Source of the DNA: Gammaproteobacteria bacterium
GTDB lineage: Bacteria > Pseudomonadota > Gammaproteobacteria > JAJFJF01
Assembly (NCBI GenBank): GCA_021774255.1
Contig: JAJFJF010000026.1
Span: forward strand, 1 to 41,033
DNA length: 41,033 bases
Direction: 5' to 3'
Shown here: positions 27,750-36,673 of the stretch, piece after piece
How positions within the stretch are numbered: position 1 is the first letter of the stretch
Layout: each line of letters starts with the position of its first letter
Notes under the pieces: model-generated
What the model was told of the DNA's origin: nothing
What the model saw: the letters and a program-made list of their open reading frames with translations, nothing else
The model's database searches: none
Position numbers and translations under genes: made by a program

Positions 27750-28094
27750 ATGAGCAACGTAATTGATATTTTAAACAGTGAATCCATGAAATCAGATATC
27801 CCAGAATTTGGTGCCGGGGATACGGTTGTCGTCAAAGTGAAAGTAAAAGAAGGTTCGCGCGAACGTTTGCAGGCGTTTGAAGGCGTGGTCATCGGCAAGC
27901 GCAATCGTGGTCTGCATTCTGCTTTTACCGTGCGTAAAATTTCTAACGGCGAAGGGGTAGAGCGAGTATTTCAAACGCATAGCCCGATGATTGGTGAGAT
28001 TGAGGTAAAACGTCGCGGTGATGTGCGTCGTGCCAAGCTCTATTATTTACGTGATCGCAGCGGTAAGAGCGCGCGTATCAAAGAGAAATTATAG
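27750..28094 (+). CDS. rplS: 50S ribosomal protein L19
   Basis: 114 residues, the normal length. Contains [46 protein letters not shown] and [27 protein letters not shown]. It is located at the 30S-50S interface. Strong AAAGGGGAG ribosome-binding site. Last gene of the rpsP group. Confidence 0.98.
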   Translation: MSNVIDILNSESMKSDIPEFGAGDTVVVKVKVKEGSRERLQAFEGVVIGKRNRGLHSAFTVRKISNGEGVERVFQTHSPMIGEIEVKRRGDVRRAKLYYLRDRSGKSARIKEKL

Positions 28095-28132
28095 ACATTT
28101 CATTTTCCTCTCAAAAATAAAGGACGCATGGC

Positions 28133-28603
28133 ATGGAGACTTATGCTGCCGTGGTTAAATCGCCAGTAGGATTGTTAGGCGTTAAAAATACAGAAGATAA
28201 ATTGACGGGCATTGATTTTTTGTCCGTCAATCATAAACCACTCCCTCCCAAAGTGGCTTTTACAAAAGAAGTTGTTTCTCAACTAGAACATTATTTCGCT
28301 GATCCCACCTTCCGATTCAACCTGCCGATCATGCTACAAGGTACGCCTTTCCAGCGTGTTGTGTGGAAACAACTACGAAAAATACCCAGCGGTGTGACAG
28401 CCGAGTACGGTAAATTAGCCGAAAAAATCAAAACCAGTGCACGCGCAATTGGTAATGCCTGCCGGCGAAACCCGATCCCCATCATTGTGCCTTGTCATCG
28501 TGTGTTGGCGCGAGTGGGCTTGGGTGGGTTTGCTGGCGAGACAGAAGGTGAATTACTTGCGATTAAACATTGGTTATTGACCCACGAAGGTTATGATAGT
28601 TAA
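28133..28603 (+). CDS. ogt: Methylated-DNA--protein-cysteine methyltransferase
   Basis: 156 residues. C-terminal DNA-binding/alkyl acceptor domain with helix-turn-helix GTPFQRVVWKQLRKIPSGVTAEYGKLAEKI, the RRNPIPIIVPCHRVL active site (acceptor Cys121) and the closing GGFAGETEGELLAIKHWLL. It repairs O6-alkylguanine in a suicide reaction. Its last 11 nt overlap xerD, so the two are likely co-translated. Confidence 0.95.
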   Translation: METYAAVVKSPVGLLGVKNTEDKLTGIDFLSVNHKPLPPKVAFTKEVVSQLEHYFADPTFRFNLPIMLQGTPFQRVVWKQLRKIPSGVTAEYGKLAEKIKTSARAIGNACRRNPIPIIVPCHRVLARVGLGGFAGETEGELLAIKHWLLTHEGYDS

Positions 28604-29498
28604 TTCAACGGAAGATGCGAATAAGATTGAAGCGTTTTTGGACGCCATGTGGATGGAGCGCGGTTTAAGCCAAAATACGTTATCGGCTTATCGTTCTGAT
28701 CTGCAAGCCTTTGCGATTTGGCTACATCAACGCCAGAAAAAATTGGTGGCGGTGAAACGCACTGATATTTTGTCTTACTTGGCTGCGCGCTTAGAAAAAG
28801 GCCACAGTGCGCGTTCAACGGGGCGCTTCTTATCGTGTGTGCGTCGTTTTTATCGTTATCTGTTGCGAGAAGGCAGTATCGAACATGATCCCACCCCACT
28901 GATTGAATCCCCTAAAATTGGTCGTGTGTTACCGCAAGCCCTCACCGAAAAAGAAGTCGAAGCTTTGCTGGCGCAACCCAATGTTGAAGAGCCCATTGGT
29001 TTGCGTGATCGTGCCATGATCGAAGTGTTGTACGCTTGTGGTTTGCGAGTTTCTGAATTGATTGCGCTCACGATGGATCAGATCAACCTTAAGCAAGGGG
29101 TGGTTAAAATTACCGGGAAGGGTGATAAAGAACGTCTCGTGCCGTTGGGGGAAGAGGCGATGGATTATTTGCAGCGCTACCTGAAGACCGCGCGCCCCAC
29201 TTTACTGAAAGGCGAGTTAAACGACGTTGTTTTTCCGAGCTTACGGGGGCAGCTGATGACACGTCAAACGTTTTGGCACCGCATTAAACACTACGCTGAG
29301 GAAGCAGGTATCAAAAAGCATTTGTCACCGCATACTTTACGGCATTGCTTTGCGACCCATTTACTGAATCATGGTGCGGATTTGCGTGTGGTACAAATGT
29401 TGCTAGGTCATAGCAATTTATCCACCACACAGATTTACACGCACGTTGCACAGGCGCGTTTGCAGGAGCTCCATGCGGCGCATCATCCGCGGGGTTAA
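28593..29498 (+). CDS. xerD: Tyrosine recombinase XerD
   Basis: 301 residues. N-terminal SAM-like DNA-binding domain (about 1-100, FLDAMWMERGLSQNTLSAYRSDLQAF), C-terminal catalytic domain with Arg152, Lys176, His247/Arg250, His273 and nucleophile Tyr282 (IYTHV). With XerC it resolves chromosome dimers at dif. The following dsbC gene is the neighbour of xerD in E. coli too, which supports XerD over XerC or a mobile-element integrase. Confidence 0.96.
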   Translation: MIVNSTEDANKIEAFLDAMWMERGLSQNTLSAYRSDLQAFAIWLHQRQKKLVAVKRTDILSYLAARLEKGHSARSTGRFLSCVRRFYRYLLREGSIEHDPTPLIESPKIGRVLPQALTEKEVEALLAQPNVEEPIGLRDRAMIEVLYACGLRVSELIALTMDQINLKQGVVKITGKGDKERLVPLGEEAMDYLQRYLKTARPTLLKGELNDVVFPSLRGQLMTRQTFWHRIKHYAEEAGIKKHLSPHTLRHCFATHLLNHGADLRVVQMLLGHSNLSTTQIYTHVAQARLQELHAAHHPRG

Positions 29499-29600
29499 TG
29501 AATTAAGGGCAGCGGGACTGCCTCTACAATAAAAAGAAAGATAGGTGCGTGAGACAAAAGAAAATTCTCTATTGTTTTTCTAGTATTTGAGTGGGTTGCC

Positions 29601-29639
29601 CACGGGCCTTGTAGGGGCAGCCCCTGTGGCTGCCCGTGT
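29601..29639. repeat. GTAGGGGC-type intergenic repeat before dsbC
   Basis: CACGGGC (29601-29607) pairs with GCCCGTG (29632-29638), enclosing TTGTAGGGGCAGCCCC and GTGGCTGC. It is nearly identical to the element at 40263-40290. Confidence 0.75.
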
Positions 29640-29647
29640 GATATACT
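29639..29647 (+). promoter_or_regulatory. Possible extended -10 promoter for dsbC
   Basis: TGATATACT fits an extended -10 (TGn-TATACT), 36 nt before the dsbC ATG and right at the edge of the repeat. The region where a -35 would lie is inside the repeat and has no good match. Confidence 0.35.
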
Positions 29648-29683
29648 TAAAGCAATTTACAATGGAATGAGGACAGCAAGATT

Positions 29684-30442
29684 ATGAATACGTTAATAAA
29701 ACTAATAAGTGGTTTTGTGTTAAGCGCCTACGCGGTAGGGGCCTGGGCGGATGTCGATGAAAAAGTGCTTTCATCTCGCCTACAAGAGATTGCGCCAGAG
29801 ATTGAACTGGAATCTGTGCAAAAAACCGACATCAAAGGCATTTATGAAGTGGTGGCCTCTGGTAGCGTGATGTACGCAACAGAAGATGGTAAGTATTTGT
29901 TTTATGGTGATTTAATTGATTTAGAAGAAGGCGGGGTGAACTTGTCTGAAGTGGCACGTGCCAATATGCGCTTGGCGGCGATTGCTGAAGCCGCGGAAGA
30001 AGAGGGCGATAACTTTTTTATCCGCATCGGCCCTGATGACGCTGATCACACGGTGGTCGTTTATACCGATATTGATTGCAGTTATTGTCGTCAACTTCAC
30101 CGTGAAATTCCTAAGCTCAATGAAAAAGGCATTGCTGTTGAATACGGCGCTTTTCCGCGTGCAGGCATAGGTTCTGATTCTTACGATAAAATTGTGCAGG
30201 TGTGGTGCGCGGACGATCCAGGCGAAGCCATGGGGTTAGCATTAAATGGCAGAATGCGCTCAGTGAAAGAGTGTGAGTCACCTGAAAAATTTGAAGCGAT
30301 TATCAATCGTCATTTGGTGTTGGTAGAAGAATTACGTTTGACCGGCACGCCGGCACTGATTTTTGAAAACGGCGCGTTAATGCCAGGCTATTTACCGGCC
30401 GATGCTTTAGCGCAGCAAGTGGAATTCAATCAAGCGGATTAG
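29684..30442 (+). CDS. dsbC: Periplasmic thiol:disulfide isomerase DsbC
   Basis: 252 residues. Signal peptide about 1-22 (MNTLIKLISGFVLSAYAVGAWA), N-terminal dimerisation domain (about 24-85), linker helix rich in Ala/Glu (about 88-108), thioredoxin-fold domain with active site CSYC (132-135; E. coli has CGYC) and cis-Pro loop TGTPALIF. It shuffles wrong disulfides in the periplasm and needs DsbD. Its presence fits secretion of the Cys-containing extracellular protein encoded at 816-5177, though that link is inference. Confidence 0.93.
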   Translation: MNTLIKLISGFVLSAYAVGAWADVDEKVLSSRLQEIAPEIELESVQKTDIKGIYEVVASGSVMYATEDGKYLFYGDLIDLEEGGVNLSEVARANMRLAAIAEAAEEEGDNFFIRIGPDDADHTVVVYTDIDCSYCRQLHREIPKLNEKGIAVEYGAFPRAGIGSDSYDKIVQVWCADDPGEAMGLALNGRMRSVKECESPEKFEAIINRHLVLVEELRLTGTPALIFENGALMPGYLPADALAQQVEFNQAD

Positions 30443-30579
30443 CGCTAGCTCTTTTTCTTAAGAAGATGAGGAGCCATGTTCGAGCCGCTTTGTCAGAAAA
30501 GTAAGACAACAAGGCATCGTCTATTTTAACTGAACTGCCCTAAGAGCGTAGTTTACGTTTCAATTTTAAAAGGATATCT

Positions 30580-30700
30580 CCCTCTCCCCTCCAAGGGGAG
30601 AGGGGCGAGAAATATATTTCGAGCGCCCTGGGCAGGGAAAGCCCAGGGCCGGCTTGCAAGCGCAGCACGGACTGCGCAGCGCAGCAAGGGGTGAGGGGTT
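30580..30700. repeat. Composite palindromic intergenic repeat
   Basis: CCCTCTCCCCT (30580-30590), 3-nt loop, AGGGGAGAGGG (30594-30604); then GCCCTGGGC (30625-30633), 7-nt loop, GCCCAGGGC (30641-30649); then GCGCAGC-rich sequence and AGGGGTGAGGGG. It occupies most of the dsbC-rhomboid gap and ends just before the likely rhomboid start, providing its AGGGG ribosome-binding site. Confidence 0.75.
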
Positions 30701-30707
30701 ATTTCCT

Positions 30708-31313
30708 TTGAACTTACAGTATCACTTACAACGTATTGGCGCACCGCCACTCACCCTGGCACTGATTATTATCAGTGTGCTTGCCTCCTTCCTATTTCGC
30801 GTGCTGCATATTGATGACGTCATGCGCGTACTGATGATCAGCCAATATTATCCCGCACCCGGCACCTCGGGTTTAATCGAAGTGGGTCACGGCCAAATCT
30901 GGCGACTTTTCACGCCGATGTTTATTCACTTTAGCCTGCTGCACATTGTGTTTAACATGTTGTGGTTGTGGGAACTGGGTGGCATGGTCGAGCGGCAGCA
31001 GCGTGCTCGCACCTTGATGTTGTTGGTGCTCGTCTTTTCGGCAGGTTCTAATTTAGCGCAATATTGGGTCAGTGGCCCCTTGTTTGGTGGTATGTCGGGT
31101 GTGGTCTATGGTTTGTTGGGCTATTGCTGGATCCGCGGCCATTTTGACCCGTGGTCAAATTTACATGTCCCGAAACCCATTGTGATCATGATGCTGATTT
31201 GGTTGGTGTTGTGCTTTACCGGTTTGGTCGGGCAGGTGGCGAATGCCGCGCATGTTGCAGGTTTAGTGCTCGGTGTTGTGTGGGGTTTTCTTTCTGCGAA
31301 AGTGTTTAAGTGA
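30708..31313 (+). CDS. Rhomboid family intramembrane serine protease
   Basis: 201 residues from TTG 30708, with AGGGG 9-13 nt upstream. The frame is open further upstream, but those codons are repeat DNA. Six transmembrane helices. Catalytic Ser130 in GGMSGVVYG and His182 in NAAHVAGLVLG; the HxxxN pair lies in HIVFNMLWLW. It cleaves single-pass membrane proteins within the bilayer. It lacks the N-terminal cytoplasmic domain of GlpG. The substrate is unknown; the type I membrane protein at 816-5177 is one conceivable target (speculation). Confidence 0.92.
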   Translation: MNLQYHLQRIGAPPLTLALIIISVLASFLFRVLHIDDVMRVLMISQYYPAPGTSGLIEVGHGQIWRLFTPMFIHFSLLHIVFNMLWLWELGGMVERQQRARTLMLLVLVFSAGSNLAQYWVSGPLFGGMSGVVYGLLGYCWIRGHFDPWSNLHVPKPIVIMMLIWLVLCFTGLVGQVANAAHVAGLVLGVVWGFLSAKVFK

Positions 31314-31335
31314 TTTCGCCTCAACATGAAATAAA

Positions 31336-31358
31336 ACTTACACGCTGAAGTTACCCTA
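31336..31358 (+). promoter_or_regulatory. Shared upstream motif, copy 4
   Basis: ACTTACACGCTGAAGTTAC then CCTA, preceded by ATAAA. It ends 70 nt before the ATG of the MGACFG protein gene. It is on the plus strand, like its gene. Confidence 0.65.
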
Positions 31359-31428
31359 ACATCTTAGAAGAGCAAATTGTTTTTCATTCTGAAGATTGCT
31401 AGGTTGATAACTACTCTTCAAAAAGATC

Positions 31429-31668
31429 ATGGGCGCCTGTTTTGGGAAAGAAACCAAGAAGCCGCCGCAGTACCATCCGGATATCCGCGTTGTGTGCCTG
31501 GGGCCTGACTTTGAGACGCCCTCTATTCAAGTGGAAGAACGGTACCAGGTCACGGTTAACTACAATCAGGATATTCTGGTTCTCCTCAAGATAATGCGTG
31601 CTTCCTCTTACTACCGCAAGGGGGAAAAAACTGCGCTGCTGGGTGATGAGGCCAGCGATGGTGGGTAG
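31429..31668 (+). CDS. Small protein with N-terminal MGACFG lipidation-like motif
   Basis: 79 residues; no recognised family. It begins MGACFGKETKKPP: Gly2 followed by a small residue, Cys4 and Gly6 fits the PROSITE N-myristoylation pattern, and Cys4 next to Gly2 plus nearby lysines is the usual layout of eukaryotic dual-acylated proteins (myristoyl plus palmitoyl). The rest is a short, mixed beta-like region (IRVVCLGPDFETP, YQVTVNYNQDILVLLK) with a small acidic tail. Bacteria do not N-myristoylate, so the motif would matter only inside a eukaryotic host. It has motif copy 4 upstream and no Shine-Dalgarno (AAAAAGATC before ATG). A real gene is supported by the shared motif; the effector role is inferred. 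Confidence 0.6.
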   Translation: MGACFGKETKKPPQYHPDIRVVCLGPDFETPSIQVEERYQVTVNYNQDILVLLKIMRASSYYRKGEKTALLGDEASDGG

Positions 31669-31754
31669 CGCAAAGGCGGTGACTCAAAAAAAAGTTCCGC
31701 TATTATTTACGCAAATAACTTCAGCGCGAGATCGCTTTTTCGATTTGAGCGTTT

Positions 31755-32891
31755 CTAAGCGGGTGCAAGGCTGTTCAACGCATGCTTGGGTTGAAACAGC
31801 TGGCAACGCTTTTGATAAGCTTCATGGGTGATGCGAATATCTTCCAAGAACGGCTCAAGTTCATCAAGCAACAAAGCCTGTGGGCCGTCAACCAGTGCAT
31901 GTGTGGGTTGAGGGTGAAAATCAACAAGCACCATGTTGGCGCCGGCAATAATGCCTTGCGCGGTACTGTGCATCACATCCAAAATACCATCGGGTGCCGC
32001 TTCACGCGTGCCGACAGAATGCGAAGGGTCAATACACACGGGCATGCGTGTTAAGCGCTTCACCACGGGCACATGCGCGAAATCCACCATGTTGCGATGC
32101 GGTGCACCAAATGAAGACTTCATGCCACGTAAACAGAAAATAACGTTGGCATTGCCTTCACTGGCTAAATATTCAGCCGCGTTCAGCGATTCATTTAAGG
32201 TAATACCAAACCCGCGTTTGAATAAAATGGGGTAGGTTGTTTGCCGGCCGATCGCTTTTAATAACTCAAAATTTTGTGTGTTGCGCGTACCGATCTGCAA
32301 CATCACCCCCGTGGGGCGACCACATTGTTCCAGTACTTCATCAATTTCTGCTAAGTGGCGCTCGTGCGTCACTTCCATCGCAATCACTTTAATGCCGTAT
32401 TTTCCAGCAAGCTCGAAAACGTAATGCAAGCAAGATTTGCCGTGCCCTTGGAAAGCATAAGGGTTCGTGCGAGGCTTGTAGGCCCCCATGCGTGTACAGA
32501 CCTGGCCGTTGGCTTGCAGCGCTTTCATGATAGTTTCCACGCTAGTGGGATTATCCACGGCGCAGAGCCCAGCAAACACATGCAAATTATCTTGGCTAAA
32601 ATTCACGCCGTTATATTCAAAACTGGCGGGACGCGCATCGTCGCGGTGTCTGCCTAAAATGCGGAATTCATGATAAATCCGGATAACACGTTCAACGGCA
32701 GGTAGGTTAGCCACTTCTTCAAAACTGAGCTTTGAGGTATCGCCAATGAGATACAATTCAGAGAGTTGCTGCTCAGTGCCTTCAATGCTGTGCTCATGGA
32801 TGCGCACATTAGGAAGCTTACTTAAGTAATTCCAGGTTTCTTGGAATGCTAAGCTATTTTTGTCAGTATTTGGATGCAATATTACAAGCAT
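31755..32891 (-). CDS. aroF: 3-deoxy-7-phosphoheptulonate (DAHP) synthase, type I-beta
   Basis: 378 residues from ATG 32891, the family-typical start (MLVILHPN); an in-frame ATG at 32939 would add 16 residues. N-terminal ferredoxin-like regulatory domain (about 1-70), then a TIM barrel with FAGLCAVDN, the signature GAYKPRTNPYAFQG, LQIGTRNTQN, LFKRGFG, CLRG and the metal/substrate motif CIDPSHSVGTR. It condenses phosphoenolpyruvate with erythrose 4-phosphate as the first step of the shikimate pathway. The I-beta type differs from the AroF/G/H enzymes of E. coli, so the symbol is only by function. No other aromatic genes are nearby. Confidence 0.92.
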   Translation of the reverse strand: MLVILHPNTDKNSLAFQETWNYLSKLPNVRIHEHSIEGTEQQLSELYLIGDTSKLSFEEVANLPAVERVIRIYHEFRILGRHRDDARPASFEYNGVNFSQDNLHVFAGLCAVDNPTSVETIMKALQANGQVCTRMGAYKPRTNPYAFQGHGKSCLHYVFELAGKYGIKVIAMEVTHERHLAEIDEVLEQCGRPTGVMLQIGTRNTQNFELLKAIGRQTTYPILFKRGFGITLNESLNAAEYLASEGNANVIFCLRGMKSSFGAPHRNMVDFAHVPVVKRLTRMPVCIDPSHSVGTREAAPDGILDVMHSTAQGIIAGANMVLVDFHPQPTHALVDGPQALLLDELEPFLEDIRITHEAYQKRCQLFQPKHALNSLAPA

Positions 32892-32973
32892 TTTAGCCAC
32901 CACAGGGTGAGTTTCAAATGAAGTTGATACTAATCGCATCAACGCTAAATAGCAAATAACAGCAGGTTATCGG

Positions 32974-34494
32974 CTATCCAGCCGCTTGGCGGGTGACGTC
33001 AATGTAAAGCGTCAGTATTTGGCCGGGATGAAGGTATTTTTGATCGGTCAGGTTGTTCCAATTGACGAGATCGGCAAGCCTCACGTGGTATCGCTGAGCA
33101 ATATGGCCAAGAGAGTCATTTTGGCGCACGGTGTAGCTGATTTTCCGGATAATATTTTCGCCAGAGGCGAGGGTGGTGGTGTCGGTGTCGTCGTGGGTGA
33201 TCGGTTGCCAGATCGCCAAGGTGTCACCCGGGTAGAGCCACGCGTCTGCGTCAATGGCATTCCACTGCGCAAGATCGGCAATGGCCACTTGATGACGATC
33301 GCTAATGGTCCAGAGTGAATCACCGGCCTGTACTTCGTAGGTTGTTTTGTGTTGCTGCGGGCCACGTTGTGCTGAGGCAAGTCGGCGCTCAGCAGGCGGA
33401 GGCGCAATGTCATGACGTGCCCCAATTGGGATCAGTAACGGGTCGCCTATGCGGATCTGATGATCAGGCAAGCGATTAATATCACTCAAGAGTGCAACGG
33501 TCGTATTAAAATTAGTCGCAATCTCGCTTAAGGTATCACCGCGTTGTACGATGTACCGTTCCCATTTTGTGTCAATTTCGGCTTGTGCGAGGCGCGCGCT
33601 AAAGTGCTCGATTTTATTGATGGGGATCAACAAGCGGTGTGGTCCGTCAGGCCCGGTTGTCCAACGGTTAAAGCCCGGGTTGAGTTGATGCAATTCATCC
33701 AGTGTCATGTCTGCTAATTCAGCCGCCAGTGCAAGGTCGAGTTGCTGATGGGTTTCAACCGAAGCCAGTCGCGAGAGTGCATCAAAAGAAACGGGTGTCA
33801 GACCGTATTCTTCATGTTTTGCGAGTAGCTTGGCAAGTGCGAGCAATTTCGGCACATAGTCTCGGGTTTCTTTCGGTAAAGCCAGCGACCAAAAATCAGT
33901 AGGCTTGCCGGCCGCTTTGTTGCGGCTGATGGCACGGCTGACCAAACCTTGCCCTGCGTTATAAGCGGCAAGCGCCAGTAGCCAATCTTCGTCGAAACGG
34001 GCGTGCAGGTATTCTAAATAATCCAGCGCGGCGAGTGTGGAGGCGTGGATGTCGCGTCGACCGTCATACCACCAGTTTTGCTCCAAACCAAAATGTTTGC
34101 CGGTCGCAGGAATAAACTGCCAAATACCGGCTGCGCGACCGTGTGAATAAGCAAACGGGTCATACGTGCTTTCAATCGCGGGCACTAACGCCAGCTCAAG
34201 TGGCAAGTCACGTTCTTGTATCAATGTGGTAATGTAGTACAAATAAGGAGCGGCGCGAGCAAACATGCGTTCGATACAGACTACGCTTGAGCGATAATCG
34301 GCAAGCTGTGCTTGTACGGCAGGCTTTTCGGGGTAATGATGTAATGCAAAACCCTGCGACAGCTGCGAGACTTGCGTAGAGGCAGCAATCGAAATTTTAG
34401 GCTTGCTTTCTTTTGATGACGTGGAGGATGAATTCTGAACACTGCAGCTGCTTAATGCGAGGACACTTGCTAATAAAAAAAGAAGCGTCATCAT
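32974..34494 (-). CDS. mltD: Membrane-bound lytic murein transglycosylase D with three LysM domains
   Basis: 506 residues from ATG 34494, which overlaps the gloB stop (TAATG). Lipoprotein signal with lipobox LSSC. Lytic transglycosylase domain (about 90-230): catalytic Glu in LVPAIESTYDPFAYSHGRAAGIWQFIPATG, then AAYNAGQG. Three LysM domains in the C-terminal part (VQRGDTLSEIA, VQAGDSLWTIS, VRQNDSLGHIA). It cleaves peptidoglycan glycan strands to 1,6-anhydro ends. The gloB-mltD pairing is also found in E. coli. Confidence 0.95.
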   Translation of the reverse strand: MMTLLFLLASVLALSSCSVQNSSSTSSKESKPKISIAASTQVSQLSQGFALHHYPEKPAVQAQLADYRSSVVCIERMFARAAPYLYYITTLIQERDLPLELALVPAIESTYDPFAYSHGRAAGIWQFIPATGKHFGLEQNWWYDGRRDIHASTLAALDYLEYLHARFDEDWLLALAAYNAGQGLVSRAISRNKAAGKPTDFWSLALPKETRDYVPKLLALAKLLAKHEEYGLTPVSFDALSRLASVETHQQLDLALAAELADMTLDELHQLNPGFNRWTTGPDGPHRLLIPINKIEHFSARLAQAEIDTKWERYIVQRGDTLSEIATNFNTTVALLSDINRLPDHQIRIGDPLLIPIGARHDIAPPPAERRLASAQRGPQQHKTTYEVQAGDSLWTISDRHQVAIADLAQWNAIDADAWLYPGDTLAIWQPITHDDTDTTTLASGENIIRKISYTVRQNDSLGHIAQRYHVRLADLVNWNNLTDQKYLHPGQILTLYIDVTRQAAG

Positions 34495-35267
34495 TAGTGC
34501 ACCTGAGTTTTCCAATCACGGATCACTTGCAAGACATCGCTGGGCGAGGTCAACGCATGACCGATATGTTTTTCAGCAGCTTGCTTCACGGCCGGTTGGT
34601 CGCAACGCATAAAAGGATTGGTGTCTCGCTCAATATCAATACGGGAAGGCAGCGTGACCGTTTGCGCAGCGGCTAATTTTTCAACGTCTATCAAGCGTGC
34701 AGTGATCGCTGTATTGTGTGGCTCGACTTCTTTTGCAAACTGTAAGTTGCGCACAGTATATTCATGACCGCAATAGACTTTTGTTTCGCCGGGCAGCGCG
34801 GCAAATTTATTCAGTGCCCTATGCATTTCTTCAGCAGTACCTTCAAACAGGCGGCCGCAGCCGGCAGCAAAGAGCGTGTCGCCACAAAAGAGCATATTGT
34901 CGCCCACAAAGGCGATATGGCCGCGGGTGTGTGCAGGCACATCTAACACTTTAAATTGGATGTCGATATCAGGTAAGGTGATAGTGTCACCTTCCGAGAG
35001 CCGATGGTCACAATAGGGGATGGCTTCGTGGGAGGGGCCATACACCGTTGCGTCTGAAGCTTCATGCAATTCGAGTACACCACCGCTGTGATCATGATGG
35101 TGGTGCGTCACTAATATGTCTGTGAGTTTGCAGTTATTTTCTTCAAGAAACGTGAAAACAGGGGCAGGATCGCCCGGATCCACTACCGCGCAATGGGTGA
35201 GATCTGGACTCATAATGGCCCAAATATAGTTGTCTTGAAAAGCTGAAATGGGCAACACCGTATGCAT
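34494..35267 (-). CDS. gloB: Hydroxyacylglutathione hydrolase (glyoxalase II)
   Basis: 257 residues, the family length. Metallo-beta-lactamase fold with THHHHDH (54-60), DVPAHTRGHIAF, GDTLFAAGCGR and YCGHEYT. It hydrolyses S-lactoylglutathione in methylglyoxal detoxification. First gene of a minus-strand pair with mltD, divergent from the methyltransferase gene. Confidence 0.96.
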   Translation of the reverse strand: MHTVLPISAFQDNYIWAIMSPDLTHCAVVDPGDPAPVFTFLEENNCKLTDILVTHHHHDHSGGVLELHEASDATVYGPSHEAIPYCDHRLSEGDTITLPDIDIQFKVLDVPAHTRGHIAFVGDNMLFCGDTLFAAGCGRLFEGTAEEMHRALNKFAALPGETKVYCGHEYTVRNLQFAKEVEPHNTAITARLIDVEKLAAAQTVTLPSRIDIERDTNPFMRCDQPAVKQAAEKHIGHALTSPSDVLQVIRDWKTQVH

Positions 35268-35353
35268 AGCATTATGCTGACAGGGAAGGCCGCCGAGATC
35301 AAGCCAGACGCCCTTGAATGCCGGGTAAAACCTGCCATAATGCGTTTTGCGTT

Positions 35354-35374
35354 ATTGCCTGACATGCAGGCAAT
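35354..35374. promoter_or_regulatory. Inverted repeat in the gloB/methyltransferase divergent region
   Basis: ATTGCCTG, loop ACATG, CAGGCAAT: a perfect 8-bp inverted repeat (35354-35361 with 35367-35374), 87 nt upstream of gloB and 90 nt upstream of the methyltransferase start. It could be an operator for either gene or a transcript hairpin. No T-run follows. Confidence 0.4.
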
Positions 35375-35463
35375 TAATCATTTAGTTATTCAGCTTGAAA
35401 TGTTGGGTATCTGTTTTGAAGCGAAAAAAATATGCACATGATGCAGATAAGGTAGCCTGGTAA

Positions 35464-36213
35464 ATGGAACGTCATGATCTGACTGCACCGCTGAATAAAT
35501 GGTACCGCACGCCATTAGGGCAGCGTTTATTGCATGCTGAACAAGCGCAGCTTAATGCGGTGTTACCCTCGTTATTTGGTTATCACTTGCTGCAAGTGGG
35601 TGGTTTGCCTGATCGTCGTATGACAGAATCCAGTTTAATCCGCCACCAAATCATGTTGACGGATCGCATTTCTCCCCATGTTGTTTTATCGCCACTTTCG
35701 GGGCGTGCGGATGCGTTGCCCTTGCTGTCAGGGCAAATTGATTTGGTGTTGTTGGTCCACGCATTAGAAGCGGCGCGCGATCCGCGCCAGGTGTTGCGTG
35801 AAGCGTATCGCGTGCTTATTCCAGAAGGGCACTTGGTGATCACCGGTTTAAACCCGTGGAGTGGTTGGGGGGCTTGGCGCAGAGCGCGTGCCAAAAAACA
35901 GAAAATGCCGTGGAAAAACCCTTTTTTAAGTGTCTCGCGATTGCGCGAGTGGCTAACGCTGCTGGGCTGTGAAGTGGTCACGGTGCGTCGATTTTTCTTT
36001 CGCCCGCCTGTTCTGCCGGGCGGTGTTTTCGATCAATTTACTTTTTTAGATAACATGGGCTCACGCGTTTGCCCTATTGCTGCAAATGCTTATGTGTTGG
36101 TGGCCAAAAAACGTGTTTCCACTTTAACCCCGGTTGGGCTGCGTTGGCAGCGGCGTCGCGGTCGCGTCGTGAACAAAGGGCTGGTGGGTACATCAACACG
36201 AGGAAAATTTTAA
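35464..36213 (+). CDS. Class I SAM-dependent methyltransferase (YafS-like)
   Basis: 249 residues. Rossmann-type methyltransferase of the group found between gloB and rnhA in gammaproteobacteria (yafS in E. coli). Visible elements: [11 protein letters not shown] in place of the usual glycine-rich SAM loop, [44 protein letters not shown] (methyltransf_11 core). The glycine loop is poor, so activity is uncertain. Substrate unknown. The stop overlaps the rnhA start (TAATG). Confidence 0.88.
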   Translation: MERHDLTAPLNKWYRTPLGQRLLHAEQAQLNAVLPSLFGYHLLQVGGLPDRRMTESSLIRHQIMLTDRISPHVVLSPLSGRADALPLLSGQIDLVLLVHALEAARDPRQVLREAYRVLIPEGHLVITGLNPWSGWGAWRRARAKKQKMPWKNPFLSVSRLREWLTLLGCEVVTVRRFFFRPPVLPGGVFDQFTFLDNMGSRVCPIAANAYVLVAKKRVSTLTPVGLRWQRRRGRVVNKGLVGTSTRGKF

Positions 36214-36668
36214 TGTCAAAAAAGCACGTTTCCATTTTTACAGACGGTGCCTGCCGTGGTAACCCTGGCCCTGGCGGGTGGGGTGCATTGTTGCGTTATA
36301 ACGATCATGAAAAAACATTGTCGGGTGCGGATGCACACACAACCAATAATCGTATGGAGATGATGGCAGCGATTGAAGCATTGAAAAGTTTAAAAGAAAG
36401 CTGTGATGTGGAGCTTACAACCGATTCAGAATATTTGCGCAAGGGGATCACGGAATGGGTTGTCAAATGGAAAAAAAATGGTTGGAAGAGTGCGCAAAAA
36501 AAGCCCGTGAAAAATCAAGATTTGTGGCAAGCGTTAGATGATGAAACGCAGCGCCATACTATTACATGGCATTGGGTGAAAGGGCACAGTGGTCACCCTG
36601 AAAATGAGCAGGCTGATCTGCTGGCCAACCAAGGCATTGATAAATTGCTTACTGCTGGGAAGGTGTGA
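36213..36668 (+). CDS. rnhA: Ribonuclease HI
   Basis: 151 residues from ATG 36213 with GAGGAAAA upstream; the frame is open further 5' but that part lies in the methyltransferase gene. Active-site acidic residues are in [29 protein letters not shown] and NEQADLLA; the His loop is [10 protein letters not shown]. It degrades RNA in RNA-DNA hybrids. It overlaps the methyltransferase stop by 1 nt. Confidence 0.97.
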   Translation: MSKKHVSIFTDGACRGNPGPGGWGALLRYNDHEKTLSGADAHTTNNRMEMMAAIEALKSLKESCDVELTTDSEYLRKGITEWVVKWKKNGWKSAQKKPVKNQDLWQALDDETQRHTITWHWVKGHSGHPENEQADLLANQGIDKLLTAGKV

Positions 36669-36673
36669 ATATC

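Noticed and set aside
28593..29498. XerD gene as a mobile-element integrase
   Set aside because: Length, motifs and the xerD-dsbC neighbourhood fit the housekeeping recombinase; no att repeats or phage genes are near.
31598..31831. 77-codon frame overlapping the MGACFG gene
   Set aside because: Different frame, no ribosome-binding site and no domain; overlaps the 3' end of the DAHP synthase gene on the other strand.
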